Below, in pieces: positions 53,817 through 62,500 of a stretch of 64,000 nucleotides of DNA. The notes under the pieces were generated by a model. It was not told the origin of the DNA. It ran no database searches and saw only the letters and a program-made list of their open reading frames with translations. How positions within the stretch are numbered: the first letter of the stretch is position 1; each line of letters starts with the position of its first letter. Origin of the DNA: DASQEH01 sp963765725 (GTDB lineage Bacteria > Actinomycetota > Actinomycetes > Propionibacteriales > Nocardioidaceae); assembly GCA_963765725.1 (NCBI GenBank), contig CAVXXI010000001.1, positions 372,001 through 436,000 on the forward strand, written 5' to 3'. A program made the position numbers and the translations under genes.

Positions 53817-54530
53817 GACAGCGCCGAGCTGAGGGCACGTCCGAGATCTCCCGCTCGGCTCCTCGGCGAACGCCGCTGCGACGCCTGCGGGGAGGGGACG
53901 GTCCCCGACGAGCCCCAGCGTGGTCCGGACAGCGAACCGGTGCCAGAGCGCCGGCGAGTCGAGCAAGGCGTGCTTCGCGTCCCGGAACTCGAAGCGGGCC
54001 ACCGTGCCGCCGGCTGCGCGCAGCCGCTCGGCGTAGCGCCGGCTGAGGGCGGGCGACGTCATACGGTCCGCTGTGCCATGGGCGATGACGTACCGGACGC
54101 CGTCGCGGACCGGCGGCAGCGGCTCGTGCTGCGGCAGCCACGGCGCGAGCGCGCAGACGCCCACCACGCGCGGGTCGTCCGCGACGGCGAAGGCGGTGCG
54201 GGCTCCCATCGAGTGCCCGAGCAGAGCGACGGGCGCGCCGGGTTGCTGTTCGTGGATGCGCGTCAGCGCCCAGCGGGCGTCTCGGACAGGGTCGGGCAGC
54301 CCGTGGCCGGGGTTCCAGCCGCGCAGGCGGTACCGGAGCAGGTACACCGCGCAGGTGCCCGACTGCCGTCGCAGTCCCGCGTACATGTCAAGCATGCGCA
54401 GGTAGGACAGCTGGTACGGGCTGGTCGGCATGGTCCCGCGTTCGCGTCCGCCATGCAGCACCAGGACGGCGCTGTCCGCACGGCTGCGTGAAGGGCCTCC
54501 ACGCAGGTACGGACCCTCGGTCGTCGTCAT
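53813..54530 (-). CDS. Alpha/beta-hydrolase (dienelactone hydrolase-like), probable 3' frameshift
   Basis: About 238 residues. The oxyanion region is LVLHGGRERG, the nucleophile elbow is LLGHSMGAR, the acid is in VIAHGTADRMTS and the catalytic histidine in DAKHALLDSP. The directly read frame continues 140 bases antisense into cdsA. Removing one G at the CCC run (53850-53852, plus strand) gives EEPSGDLGRALSSALS and a TAG at 53815-53813, facing the cdsA stop. The substrate is unknown. Confidence 0.8.
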
Positions 54531-54587
54531 GGGTCAAGCATGTCCGACAGGCTCGCCGACCGTTAGCGGCCCGGAGGACTGCGTAGA

Positions 54588-54616
54588 TTGCCGCTTGCGC
54601 GACGGCTGTCTATCGT
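54588..54616 (+). promoter_or_regulatory. Promoter giving a leaderless BNR-protein mRNA
   Basis: TTGCCG (54588-54593) and TATCGT (54611-54616) are 17 bases apart, and the -10 ends six bases before ATG 54623. There is no ribosome site. Confidence 0.55.
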
Positions 54617-54622
54617 GCTGGC

Positions 54623-55714
54623 ATGTCACCTCGCCGCAGCTTCCTCGCCGCCAGTGCACTCGCCCTCACCGTGGCCACCGGGCTCGCCGGCACCGCCGCC
54701 CCTGGAGCGTCGGCCGCCTCGACCCCCGCCGGCCGCGATCCCTCGCTGACGTGGCACGTCACACCGACCGGCAGTTCCGACGAGTTCCGTGGGCTCGCCG
54801 CCGTCAACCGAAAGGTGGCATGGGTCAGCGGTGAGGCGGGGTCCGTGCTGCGTACCACCGACGGCGGCAGACACTGGAAGGACGTGTCGCCGCCCGCCGC
54901 CAAGGGGCTCGCCCTGCGCGACATCGAGGCCTGGAGCTCTCGCCGCGCCGTCGTGCTCTCGATCGGCCCGGGTGACCAGTCCCGGATCTTCAGCACCGAC
55001 GACGGCGGCCGGGTCTGGAAGTCGAGGTTCCGCAACCCGCTCTCGGCAGGCTTCTTCGACTGCATGGCCTTCTCGAGAAGCGGGCGCGGGCTCGCCCTCA
55101 GCGACCCGGTGAACGGGCACTTCCGGCTCGCGGTGTCCGGCAACTTCGGCAGGTCGTGGCACCTGCAGTCGACGGCCGGCATGCCCAGGGCCGAGGACGG
55201 GGAGTTCGCCTTCGCCGCCAGCGGTACCTGCATCGTGGCGATCTCGCGGAGCTCGTTCGCCTTCGTGACCGGCGGCGTCGACTCCCCGCGCGTCTTCACG
55301 ACCTCCGACGCCGGCAGGACCTGGACCGCTACCGACACCGCTCTGCGTGGCGGGCCGTCTGCAGGCATCTACTCCGCCGACTTCCGCAACCGCTCCCACG
55401 GCGTCATCGTCGGAGGCGACTACACGGCCCCCGCCAACGGCTCGCGTGCCTCGGCGTACCTGAAGGGCAGTCGCGACGACTGGACGCTGAGCACGAGGTA
55501 CGTGCACGGGTACCGGTCCGGCGTCGCGTTCGTCTCGCGGTTCCGCTCCGACGTGCTCGCGGTAGGTCCCACCGGCAGCGACGTCAGCCGCGACGGCGGA
55601 CGCACCTGGACCCGGTTCGACCGGCGCTCCTTCGACTCAGTCGAATGCGCCCACGGCCGGGCCTGCTGGGCGTCGGGCACCGACGGCAAGGTCGCGCGCC
55701 TCGCCCGGCGCTGA
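54623..55714 (+). CDS. Secreted BNR/Asp-box repeat protein (sialidase/YCF48-like propeller)
   Basis: 363 residues. The N-terminus SPRRSFLAASALALTVATG has a twin-arginine R-R-x-F-L motif and a hydrophobic core, suggesting Tat export. Four Asp-boxes mark propeller blades: RTTDGGRHWKD, STDDGGRVWKS, TTSDAGRTWTA and VSRDGGRTWTR. Such folds occur in sialidases and in photosystem-assembly-factor-like proteins; no catalytic site was identified. It appears leaderless. Its 3' end overlaps the tetR gene by 78 bases. Confidence 0.8.
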   Translation: MSPRRSFLAASALALTVATGLAGTAAPGASAASTPAGRDPSLTWHVTPTGSSDEFRGLAAVNRKVAWVSGEAGSVLRTTDGGRHWKDVSPPAAKGLALRDIEAWSSRRAVVLSIGPGDQSRIFSTDDGGRVWKSRFRNPLSAGFFDCMAFSRSGRGLALSDPVNGHFRLAVSGNFGRSWHLQSTAGMPRAEDGEFAFAASGTCIVAISRSSFAFVTGGVDSPRVFTTSDAGRTWTATDTALRGGPSAGIYSADFRNRSHGVIVGGDYTAPANGSRASAYLKGSRDDWTLSTRYVHGYRSGVAFVSRFRSDVLAVGPTGSDVSRDGGRTWTRFDRRSFDSVECAHGRACWASGTDGKVARLARR

Positions 55715-56263
55715 CCCTCGGACGAGGTAGCGGATCGTCGCCTCCACCGCCGTCACGTCCGGTTGCTCTCCCGAAACGAGCGCCTGCAGCACCATCCCGT
55801 CGACATACGCGCGTATCGTCGCGACCGCGCGGTCGTCCGCAGTCCACTTCGACACGAGTCGCTCGAGGTCCGTGAGCCAGCGCACGGCGGTCGGGCGCAT
55901 CGACGGCACCCGGGCCGCATACAGGAACAGCTCGTACTCCGCGATCACCCGCGGGCGCTGTTCGACCAGGTCCTCGACGAGCCACGCGGCGAAGGCGGCA
56001 ACGGGGTCGGGCGTGCTGTCGATCCGCTCCAGCGAGTCCGCGGCCTGCTGGTCGGCCCACAGCAGCGCTTGCTCGAGCAGATCGGAGATCGAGGAGAAGT
56101 GGTACGCCGCCGAGCTCGGCGGCAGGCCGGCCTCCCGCGTCACGTTGCGGTGCGTGACGCGGCACAGGCCGTCGCGCTCGATGATCGTGAGCGCGGCCGC
56201 TACCAGCGCTCGCCGGGCGCGATCGCCGCGGAGCAGCCGGCCGTCGGTCGGCGCACCGGTCAC
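55637..56263 (-). CDS. TetR-family repressor of the adjacent SMR pump
   Basis: 208 residues. The helix-turn-helix is in LCRVTHRNVTREAGLPPSSA followed by YHFSSISDLL, the TetR consensus. The C-terminal ligand domain is unassigned. GTG 56263 overlaps the SMR stop (GTGA). The last 25 residues overlap the BNR gene antisense. A perfect inverted repeat upstream of the SMR gene is its probable operator. Confidence 0.9.
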   Translation of the reverse strand: MTGAPTDGRLLRGDRARRALVAAALTIIERDGLCRVTHRNVTREAGLPPSSAAYHFSSISDLLEQALLWADQQAADSLERIDSTPDPVAAFAAWLVEDLVEQRPRVIAEYELFLYAARVPSMRPTAVRWLTDLERLVSKWTADDRAVATIRAYVDGMVLQALVSGEQPDVTAVEATIRYLVRGSAPGEARDLAVGARRPAGPAVGAFD

Positions 56264-56589
56264 GAGGTCGTGTTCCCGAGCTGCAGGGCAGCCACGCCGA
56301 TGACGACGAAGACGAGTCCGGCAACCTGAACGCCGCTGAGCCGCTCGTGGAAGAAGAACCTGTCGATGAGCACGATCACGGCGATGCCGAGAGCCGACCA
56401 GACGGCATAGACCACGCCCAGGTTCATGCCGCGGGACAAGATCTGCGACAGCAGGACGAACGAGGCGAGATACCCGGCCACCACCACGGCCGAGGGTCCG
56501 AGGCGGGTGAAGCCCTCGCTGAGCTTGAGGCTCACCGTCGCGCAGACCTCCGCGGCGATGGCGGCCGCGAGGAGCAGCCAGGTGAGCAA
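56260..56589 (-). CDS. Small multidrug resistance (SMR) efflux protein
   Basis: 109 residues and four membrane helices, the SMR size. The essential glutamate is at position 14 in AIAAEVCATVSLKLSEG, and VYAVWSALGIAVIVLIDRFF is the conserved third helix region. Members exchange protons for cationic drugs or guanidinium. The TTG start at 56589 has GGAGAG upstream. It is the first gene of an autoregulated pair with the TetR. Confidence 0.9.
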   Translation of the reverse strand: MLTWLLLAAAIAAEVCATVSLKLSEGFTRLGPSAVVVAGYLASFVLLSQILSRGMNLGVVYAVWSALGIAVIVLIDRFFFHERLSGVQVAGLVFVVIGVAALQLGNTTS

Positions 56590-56604
56590 GGTGGCTCTCC
56601 GATC

Positions 56605-56626
56605 AACTTGAACGTTTGTTCAAGTT
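56605..56626. promoter_or_regulatory. TetR operator over the SMR-tetR promoter
   Basis: AACTTGAAC and GTTCAAGTT are perfect 9-base complements separated by GTTT. On the minus strand a GATAAC -10-like box (56629-56624) overlaps the edge of the repeat, so bound repressor would block RNA polymerase. The repeat begins 16 bases before the SMR start codon. Confidence 0.7.
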
Positions 56627-56657
56627 ATCAGACCGCCCTTGTACTCCCCAGCCGGCG

Positions 56658-57494
56658 TCAAGGACCGAACGGGAGGGCGGCGCGCTGGCGGACGGCTTCG
56701 TAGAGGACCACGGCCGCCGACGCTGCGACGTTGAGCGAGTTCACCCGACCGGCCATCGGCAGCGAGGCGGTCTCGTCCGCGGCCTCCAGCAGCGAGGCGC
56801 CGACGCCTGCGTGCTCGGCCCCCACGACCACGGCGACAGGACGCGTCAGGTCGACATCGGTCACCGCCGTCGACGCGTCCGGAGTGGCCACCAGGATGGA
56901 GAGCGCTCGGCGCCGCAGCCACGCGACGACCTGCTCGGTCGGGGCCGACGCGACCTGGACGGCGAACACGGTGCCCTTGCTGGCCCGTACCACGTTGGGG
57001 TTGCCCCAGTCCGCTACGGGCGATGCAGCCACCACCGCATCCACCCCGACCGCTTCCGCAGTACGGAGCATCGCGCCGAGGTTGCCCGGTTTCTCGATCG
57101 CCTCGCAGACCAGTACGAGCGGGTGTGCGCCGAGCGTCACGGCGTCGAGGGGTCCTCCCGGCGCGTCGACGACCGCGAGCCAGCCGTCCGGCGAGTCCCG
57201 GTAGGACGCCTTGGCGAACGCGGCCGGACCGAGCGGGACGACCTCACTGCCGAGAGCCGTGACCCGGGGGAGCAGCGCCTGTGTCGTCGTCGGATCGGCC
57301 AGCGCGTCGCACCAGAAGAGCTGGCGCGGCGCCACGCCCGCATCCAGCGCGAGTCTCAGCTCGTCGCAACCCTCGACGACCGTGACTCCCTCGGCGTCCC
57401 GCGTACGCCGCCGGCGCAGGCCGACCAGCCACTTCACGCGCGGGTTCGCCACGCTCGTGATCATCGCCGAACCGGCCTCGTGCGAACTGGACAT
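56658..57494 (-). CDS. TrmH/SpoU-family RNA 2'-O-methyltransferase
   Basis: 278 residues. An N-terminal substrate-binding domain (NPRVKWLVGLRRRRTRDAEG) precedes a SPOUT knot: motif 1 EAIEKPGNLGAMLRTAEAVG, motif 2 VVVGAEHAG and motif 3 LNVAASAAVVLYEAVRQR. The target (rRNA or tRNA nucleotide) cannot be told from sequence alone. ATG 57494 is used; ATG 57509 is an alternative. It is divergent from the ABC exporter. Confidence 0.88.
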   Translation of the reverse strand: MSSSHEAGSAMITSVANPRVKWLVGLRRRRTRDAEGVTVVEGCDELRLALDAGVAPRQLFWCDALADPTTTQALLPRVTALGSEVVPLGPAAFAKASYRDSPDGWLAVVDAPGGPLDAVTLGAHPLVLVCEAIEKPGNLGAMLRTAEAVGVDAVVAASPVADWGNPNVVRASKGTVFAVQVASAPTEQVVAWLRRRALSILVATPDASTAVTDVDLTRPVAVVVGAEHAGVGASLLEAADETASLPMAGRVNSLNVAASAAVVLYEAVRQRAALPFGP

Positions 57495-57553
57495 CGCACC
57501 CACTATCACTCATCCGGGCGGGGATTCGGTACGGGACAGTCGGTACGCACGGC

Positions 57554-57559
57554 TAGCGT
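57554..57559 (+). promoter_or_regulatory. -10 element giving a leaderless ABC exporter mRNA
   Basis: TAGCGT ends seven bases before ATG 57567 with no ribosome site between. The -35 is weak. Confidence 0.35.
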
Positions 57560-57566
57560 GTCGCTC

Positions 57567-59381
57567 ATGCTGCAACGGCTGCGAAGCAGGCAGGAGCTGG
57601 CGTTCTTCGGCTCCCTTCACAAGGCGGACCGCCCGCTGGCGGTGCTGTGGTGGATGCTGCTCGCGCTGCGCTCCGCGCTGCCGGCGGCCTTCTCGGTCGT
57701 CATCGGGGTCGTCGTGGGAGCCGTCACGCGCGGCTCCTCACTGACCGTCCCGCTGGTGTCCATGGGCGTGGTGTTCGTTCTCCTCCAGGTGGTCAACCCG
57801 GTGCACCAGGCGGTCAGCGAGAACCTCGGCAACCGGCTCTCGGCCTGGCTGTACGACCACCTGACCGAGGCGTGCGTTCGTCCTCCGGGCGTCGGCCACC
57901 TCGAGGACCCCGAGCTCGTCAGCGACCTGGCGATGGCGCGTGAGTTCGACAACGGCATCGCCGGGCCGCCGATGGAGGTCAACCTGCCGTTCATCGCCTC
58001 CAGCCTCGTCGACATGGGCGCGGGCCTGGCCTCGGCTCTGGTCCTGTTCGGGTACACCTGGTGGGCGCCGCCTCTGCTGGCCGGCGCGTGGCTCGCGACA
58101 CACTGGCTGCTGCGGGAGAGCGGAGTCTGGAAGGACCGCAACACCGCAGAGGTGCGGGAGGCAAGCAAGCACGCCGACTACGCCTACCGGCTGGCCGTGG
58201 GTCCCGCCTCGGCGAAGGAGCTACGGATGTTCGGCCTGGCGGACTGGACCGTCGACCGGTTCGCAGCGCGGCGCCGGCGGCTGTTCGACCTGCAGCAGGC
58301 CGCCACCCGGCTGCGCGAGCGGCCGTTGGTGCTGTGCATGCTGCTGGTGACGGCGGCCAACGTCGTGGTCTTCACCTCGCTGGCCCTGTCCGCGACCGAC
58401 GGCGGCCTCTCGCTGGGCCAGGTCGTGGTCTACGCACAGGTCGCGGTGGGCACCAGCCTGATCGCCTTCGGTGGTCTCAACTGGGCCCTCGACGGGGCGG
58501 CCGCGCCCGTCGCGGCGGTCCTCCGGCTCGCCGGCACCACCGAGACGGTGGGTGCGCTGTCGCGTCGTGGCGATCGGCCGGCTAGCGCGATGCCAGTCAC
58601 CGAGATCCGGTTCCGCGATGTCCGGTTCCGCTACCCCCGCTCCGGCCGAGCGGTCTTCGACGGCCTGGACCTGACCATCCCGGCGGGCTCCTCGCTGGCG
58701 ATCGTGGGCCAGAACGGCGCCGGGAAGACCACGCTCGCCAAGCTGCTCTGCCGGCTGTACGACCCGGAGGCGGGGGCCATCGAAGTCGACGGCGTCGACC
58801 TCCGTGACCTCGACGTCGACGCCTGGCGGTCGCGCGTGACCGCCGTCTTCCAGGACTTCGTCCACTTCGAGCTCTCGCTGCGCGACAACGTCGCGCCGGC
58901 GGGCGCCTCGGACGACGACATCGTGGCCGCTCTGGCCGCTGCCGGCGCCGACGGGCTCGCCGACCTCGACGCCCCGCTGTCCAAGCAGTACGACGGGGGC
59001 GTCGACCTGTCCGGCGGGCAGTGGCAACGGGTCGCCCTGGCGAGGGCGCTCTGCGCGGTGCGTCAGGGGGCCGGCCTGGTACTGCTCGACGAACCGACGG
59101 CTCAGCTCGATGTCCGGGGTGAGGCGGTGATCTTCGAACGGGTCCTCGAGGCGACCCGGGGCGTGACCACCGTCTTGGTCTCGCATCGGTTCTCAACCGT
59201 CCGGCACGCGGACCGGATCTGTGTGGTCGAGCACGGACGCGTGGTCGAGCTGGGCAGCCACGAGGAGCTGATGGCAGCTCAGGGACGCTACCGCACGATG
59301 TTCGAGCTCCAGGCCGAGCGTTTCGACGAGCCGGCGGGGTCCGTCGACGAGGAGGGTATGTCGTATGAGTCGCTCGGCTGA
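57567..59381 (+). CDS. ABC exporter half-transporter, subunit 1
   Basis: 604 residues. Six membrane helices (about 20-320) precede the nucleotide-binding domain. Walker A is IVGQNGAGKTTLAKLL, the signature is DLSGGQWQRVALARAL and Walker B is LVLLDEPTAQLD. The H-loop is LVSHRFST. The frame is open far upstream, antisense to the methyltransferase, but homology begins at MLQRLRSRQELAFFG; an in-frame GTG 57558 is the alternative start. It overlaps subunit 2 by 17 bases, so the two should form a heterodimer. Confidence 0.92.
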   Translation: MLQRLRSRQELAFFGSLHKADRPLAVLWWMLLALRSALPAAFSVVIGVVVGAVTRGSSLTVPLVSMGVVFVLLQVVNPVHQAVSENLGNRLSAWLYDHLTEACVRPPGVGHLEDPELVSDLAMAREFDNGIAGPPMEVNLPFIASSLVDMGAGLASALVLFGYTWWAPPLLAGAWLATHWLLRESGVWKDRNTAEVREASKHADYAYRLAVGPASAKELRMFGLADWTVDRFAARRRRLFDLQQAATRLRERPLVLCMLLVTAANVVVFTSLALSATDGGLSLGQVVVYAQVAVGTSLIAFGGLNWALDGAAAPVAAVLRLAGTTETVGALSRRGDRPASAMPVTEIRFRDVRFRYPRSGRAVFDGLDLTIPAGSSLAIVGQNGAGKTTLAKLLCRLYDPEAGAIEVDGVDLRDLDVDAWRSRVTAVFQDFVHFELSLRDNVAPAGASDDDIVAALAAAGADGLADLDAPLSKQYDGGVDLSGGQWQRVALARALCAVRQGAGLVLLDEPTAQLDVRGEAVIFERVLEATRGVTTVLVSHRFSTVRHADRICVVEHGRVVELGSHEELMAAQGRYRTMFELQAERFDEPAGSVDEEGMSYESLG

Positions 59382-61190
59382 GCCCAGCGCTGCCGCGGCT
59401 CGGGAGCCCGACGACCTGCCGCCAGCCTGGGAGTCGATGTGGCGGCTGGTGAAGCTGGGGTACGCCAACGAGCCACGGCTGATCGTCGTCGCCTTCGTGC
59501 TGTCCCTGCTGTCGGCGCTGCCCGACGCGCTCATCGCACTGTGGCTCGCCCTCCTCGGCAAGGGGGTCATCGACCACAATCGGCCGCTGGTGGTCGCCGG
59601 AGCTCTGGGGATGGGCCTGTCCGCCATGCTCACCTGGTTCCTGCGCACGGTCTCCACGAGGCTGCAGCGCAAGTTCCGCGACAAGGTCTCCATCGCGCTC
59701 GAACGCCACGTCGCCCAGCTCCAGGCCTCGGTGGTCACGGTGGCCCACCAGGAGCGTCCCGACTACCTCGACCGGCTCGCGGTGCTCCGCGACCAGACGT
59801 TCGTGCTCGACCACATGTACATGTCGATGTTCTCCACCTGCGGCTTCATCCTCAGACTGGCGATCACCGTCGTGATGCTCATGTCGATCCACCCGGCACT
59901 GGTGCTGCTCGTGCTATGCGCCCTCCCGACCGTGTGGACGTCGAGCTGGCGCCCCGCCGTCGAGCGGCAGGCAAGGGAACGCGGCGCCCAGTCCGACCGG
60001 CTGGCGAGGCACCTGTTCGTCGCCACGACGACGGCCGCCCCGGCGAAGGAGCTGCGGGTGCTCGGCGTGAGCGACCAGATGGCCGCCCGCCGGCGGGCGG
60101 AGTGGGAGCATTGGTACGCCCTCACCGCGAGTGCCCGCTGGGTGAGTGCGGTCTGGCACACGCTGGCCTGGGCCGCGTTCGGCCTGGGGTACGTCGCCGC
60201 GGTCGTCTTCGTGGCCGAGGGACTGCACGCGTCCGCGGGATCGGTGCTGCTCGTCCTCGCCGCGGGCGCACGGCTCTCGGGGTACATCGGTGCGACGGTC
60301 GGTGAGATCGGTTTCCTCCGCGGAGTCTGGCTCGACGGCTCGCGCAGGCTCGCGTGGCTCGAGGACTACGCCGACGCACAGTCCGGCGGGGACCTCCCGG
60401 CGCCGGAGCGACTGACGGACGCCATCAGGATCGAGCGGCTCTCCTTCGCCTACCCCGGAAGCTCGCGGCTGGTTCTGGAGGACGTCGACCTGATGCTGCC
60501 CGCGGGAGCCGTCGTGGCTGTGGTCGGCGAGAACGGCGCCGGGAAGTCGACACTGGTCAAGCTGCTCGCGCAGATGTACGCACCGACGGCCGGCCGGATC
60601 TTCGTCGACTCCGTGCCGCTGGAGCGCATCGCGCCTCAGGAGTGGCGGGAGAAGGTCGCCGGCGCCTTCCAGGACTTCTACCGTTTCGAGCTCGCGGCGC
60701 AGCAGTCGGTCGGGGTGGGGACCTTCCCCGCATCGACGATCCCGGTGCGGCGTTGACGGCGGTCGGCAAGGCGGGTGCCCACGACGTCGTGGAACGGCTC
60801 GAGAGTGGGCTCGGCACCCAGCTCGGGCCTTCCTGGGCCGACGGGGTCGACCTGTCCTTCGGGCAGTGGCAGAAGGTGGCGCTGGCGCGCGGCTTCATGC
60901 GCGACGAGCCACTGCTGCTCGTGCTGGACGAGCCGACGGCGGCGCTCGACGCAGAGACCGAGCACGCCCTCTTCCAGCGCTACGCCTCCGCGGCCCGGAG
61001 CACCTCCACCCGAGCGAGCGGCCGCATCATGATCTTGGTCTCCCACCGCTTCTCCACTGTCCGGATGGCCGACCTCATCGTCGTCCTGGACGGTTCGCAC
61101 GTCGTGGAGGTCGGCTCGCACGACGACCTGATGGCCGCCGATGGCCAGTACGCGTCGCTGTACCGCACCCAGGCGGCGGCCTACCGCTGA
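59365..61190 (+). CDS. ABC exporter half-transporter, subunit 2 (frameshifted)
   Basis: About 608 residues after correction. Six membrane helices, then Walker A VVGENGAGKSTLVKLLAQ, a signature DLSFGQWQKVALARGF (Phe for the first Gly) and Walker B LLLVLDEPTAALDAET. One G is missing from the run at 60717-60720; restoring it gives SVGVGDLPRIDDPGAA and rejoins the rest of the nucleotide-binding domain. As written, the protein would stop at 60756 without its signature motif. The asymmetric signature fits a heterodimeric exporter with one degenerate site. The substrate is unknown. Confidence 0.9.
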
Positions 61191-61372
61191 GGCACGGCCC
61201 GGTGTCCGCTGTGCGCAGCTGACGGTCATGCGCTGTGAGGCCGTTGATGCGTAGCGCGCAGTGGTGCCGCCGGGGCGACCCCCGAGTCGCCGCGGGCGTG
61301 CACCGCTGAGTCGGGCCGGTGGCGACGTCGTCGGCCAGGTCGACCCGTCGAGCCGTGAGAGACTTGAGGCTC

Positions 61373-62500
61373 ATGTCCGAGTCCACCACCCCCCTGCTGC
61401 CGCTCGTCTTCGACGAGCCCGCACGGGCCCGCAAGCCTCCGCGGCACCTCGCGGACCTCACCTCGGCCGAGCGGGCGAGCGCGGTCGAGGAGTCGGGCCT
61501 GCCCGGCTACCGCGCCAAGCAGGTGTCCCACCACTACTTCGCCCGGCTCGCCGACGACCCCGACGCCATGACCGACCTGCCCGTGCACCTTCGCAGGCCG
61601 CTTTGCGACGCCCTCCTGCCCCGCCTCGTCACGCCCGTCCGGACCCAGCACGCCGACGGCGGCGCGACCGTCAAGACGCTCTGGAGACTGCACGACGGAG
61701 CCCTCGTCGAGTCGGTGCTGATGCGCTACCCCGGGCGGGTGACCATGTGCGTGTCCTCGCAGGCCGGGTGCGGCATGGCGTGCCCCTTCTGCGCGACCGG
61801 GCAGGGTGGCCTGCAGCGCAACCTGAGCACGGGTGAGATCGTCGAGCAGGTGGTGGCGGGCGCCCGAGCGCTGGCACGCGGGGAGGTGTCGGGCGGGCCG
61901 GGGCGGGTGTCCAACGTCGTGTTCATGGGCATGGGCGAGCCGATGGCGAACTACCGGGCCGTGATCGGCTCGGTCCGCCGGATGGTCGACCCGGCGCCGG
62001 ACGGCCTCGGGATGTCGGCGCGCGGCATCACCGTGTCCACTGTCGGGCTCGTGCCACGCATGCGGCAGCTGGCAGAGGAGTCCATACCGGTCACGCTGGC
62101 GCTGTCCCTGCACGCGCCCGACGACGAGCTGCGCAACTCCCTCGTTCCCATCAACACGCGCTGGAGCGTCCGGGAGGCCGTCGAGGCGGCGTGGGACTAC
62201 GCCCGCGTCACCCGGCGTCGCGTCTCGGTCGAGTACGCCATGATCAAGGACGTCAACGACCAGGGCTGGCGCGCCGACCTGCTCGGCGACGTCTTGACCT
62301 CCTTCGGCGACTGGGGATGGGTGCACGTCAACCTCATCCCGCTGAACCCCACCCCCGGCTCGAAGTGGACGGCATCGCGGCCCGAGGACGAGCGGGCGTT
62401 CGTCCGACGGCTGGAGGCGAAGGGCGTGCCCACGACCGTCCGGGACACCCGCGGCCGCGAGATCGACGGGGCATGCGGTCAGCTGGCCGCCCAGGCATGA
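61373..62500 (+). CDS. rlmN: 23S rRNA/tRNA adenine-C2 methyltransferase RlmN
   Basis: 375 residues. The radical-SAM cluster motif is CGMACPFCATG (C-x3-C-x2-C). FMGMGEPMANY and TVGLVPRMRQL are family segments, and the C-terminal cysteine in EIDGACGQL serves the resolving role. It methylates A2503 of 23S rRNA and A37 of some tRNAs. ATG 61373 is chosen over an upstream in-frame ATG at 61319. It overlaps the HAD gene as ATGA. Confidence 0.96.
   Translation: MSESTTPLLPLVFDEPARARKPPRHLADLTSAERASAVEESGLPGYRAKQVSHHYFARLADDPDAMTDLPVHLRRPLCDALLPRLVTPVRTQHADGGATVKTLWRLHDGALVESVLMRYPGRVTMCVSSQAGCGMACPFCATGQGGLQRNLSTGEIVEQVVAGARALARGEVSGGPGRVSNVVFMGMGEPMANYRAVIGSVRRMVDPAPDGLGMSARGITVSTVGLVPRMRQLAEESIPVTLALSLHAPDDELRNSLVPINTRWSVREAVEAAWDYARVTRRRVSVEYAMIKDVNDQGWRADLLGDVLTSFGDWGWVHVNLIPLNPTPGSKWTASRPEDERAFVRRLEAKGVPTTVRDTRGREIDGACGQLAAQA

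Noticed and set aside
56616..57566. N-terminal extension of ABC subunit 1 by over 300 residues
   Set aside because: It is antisense to the SpoU-family methyltransferase; transporter homology begins at 57567.
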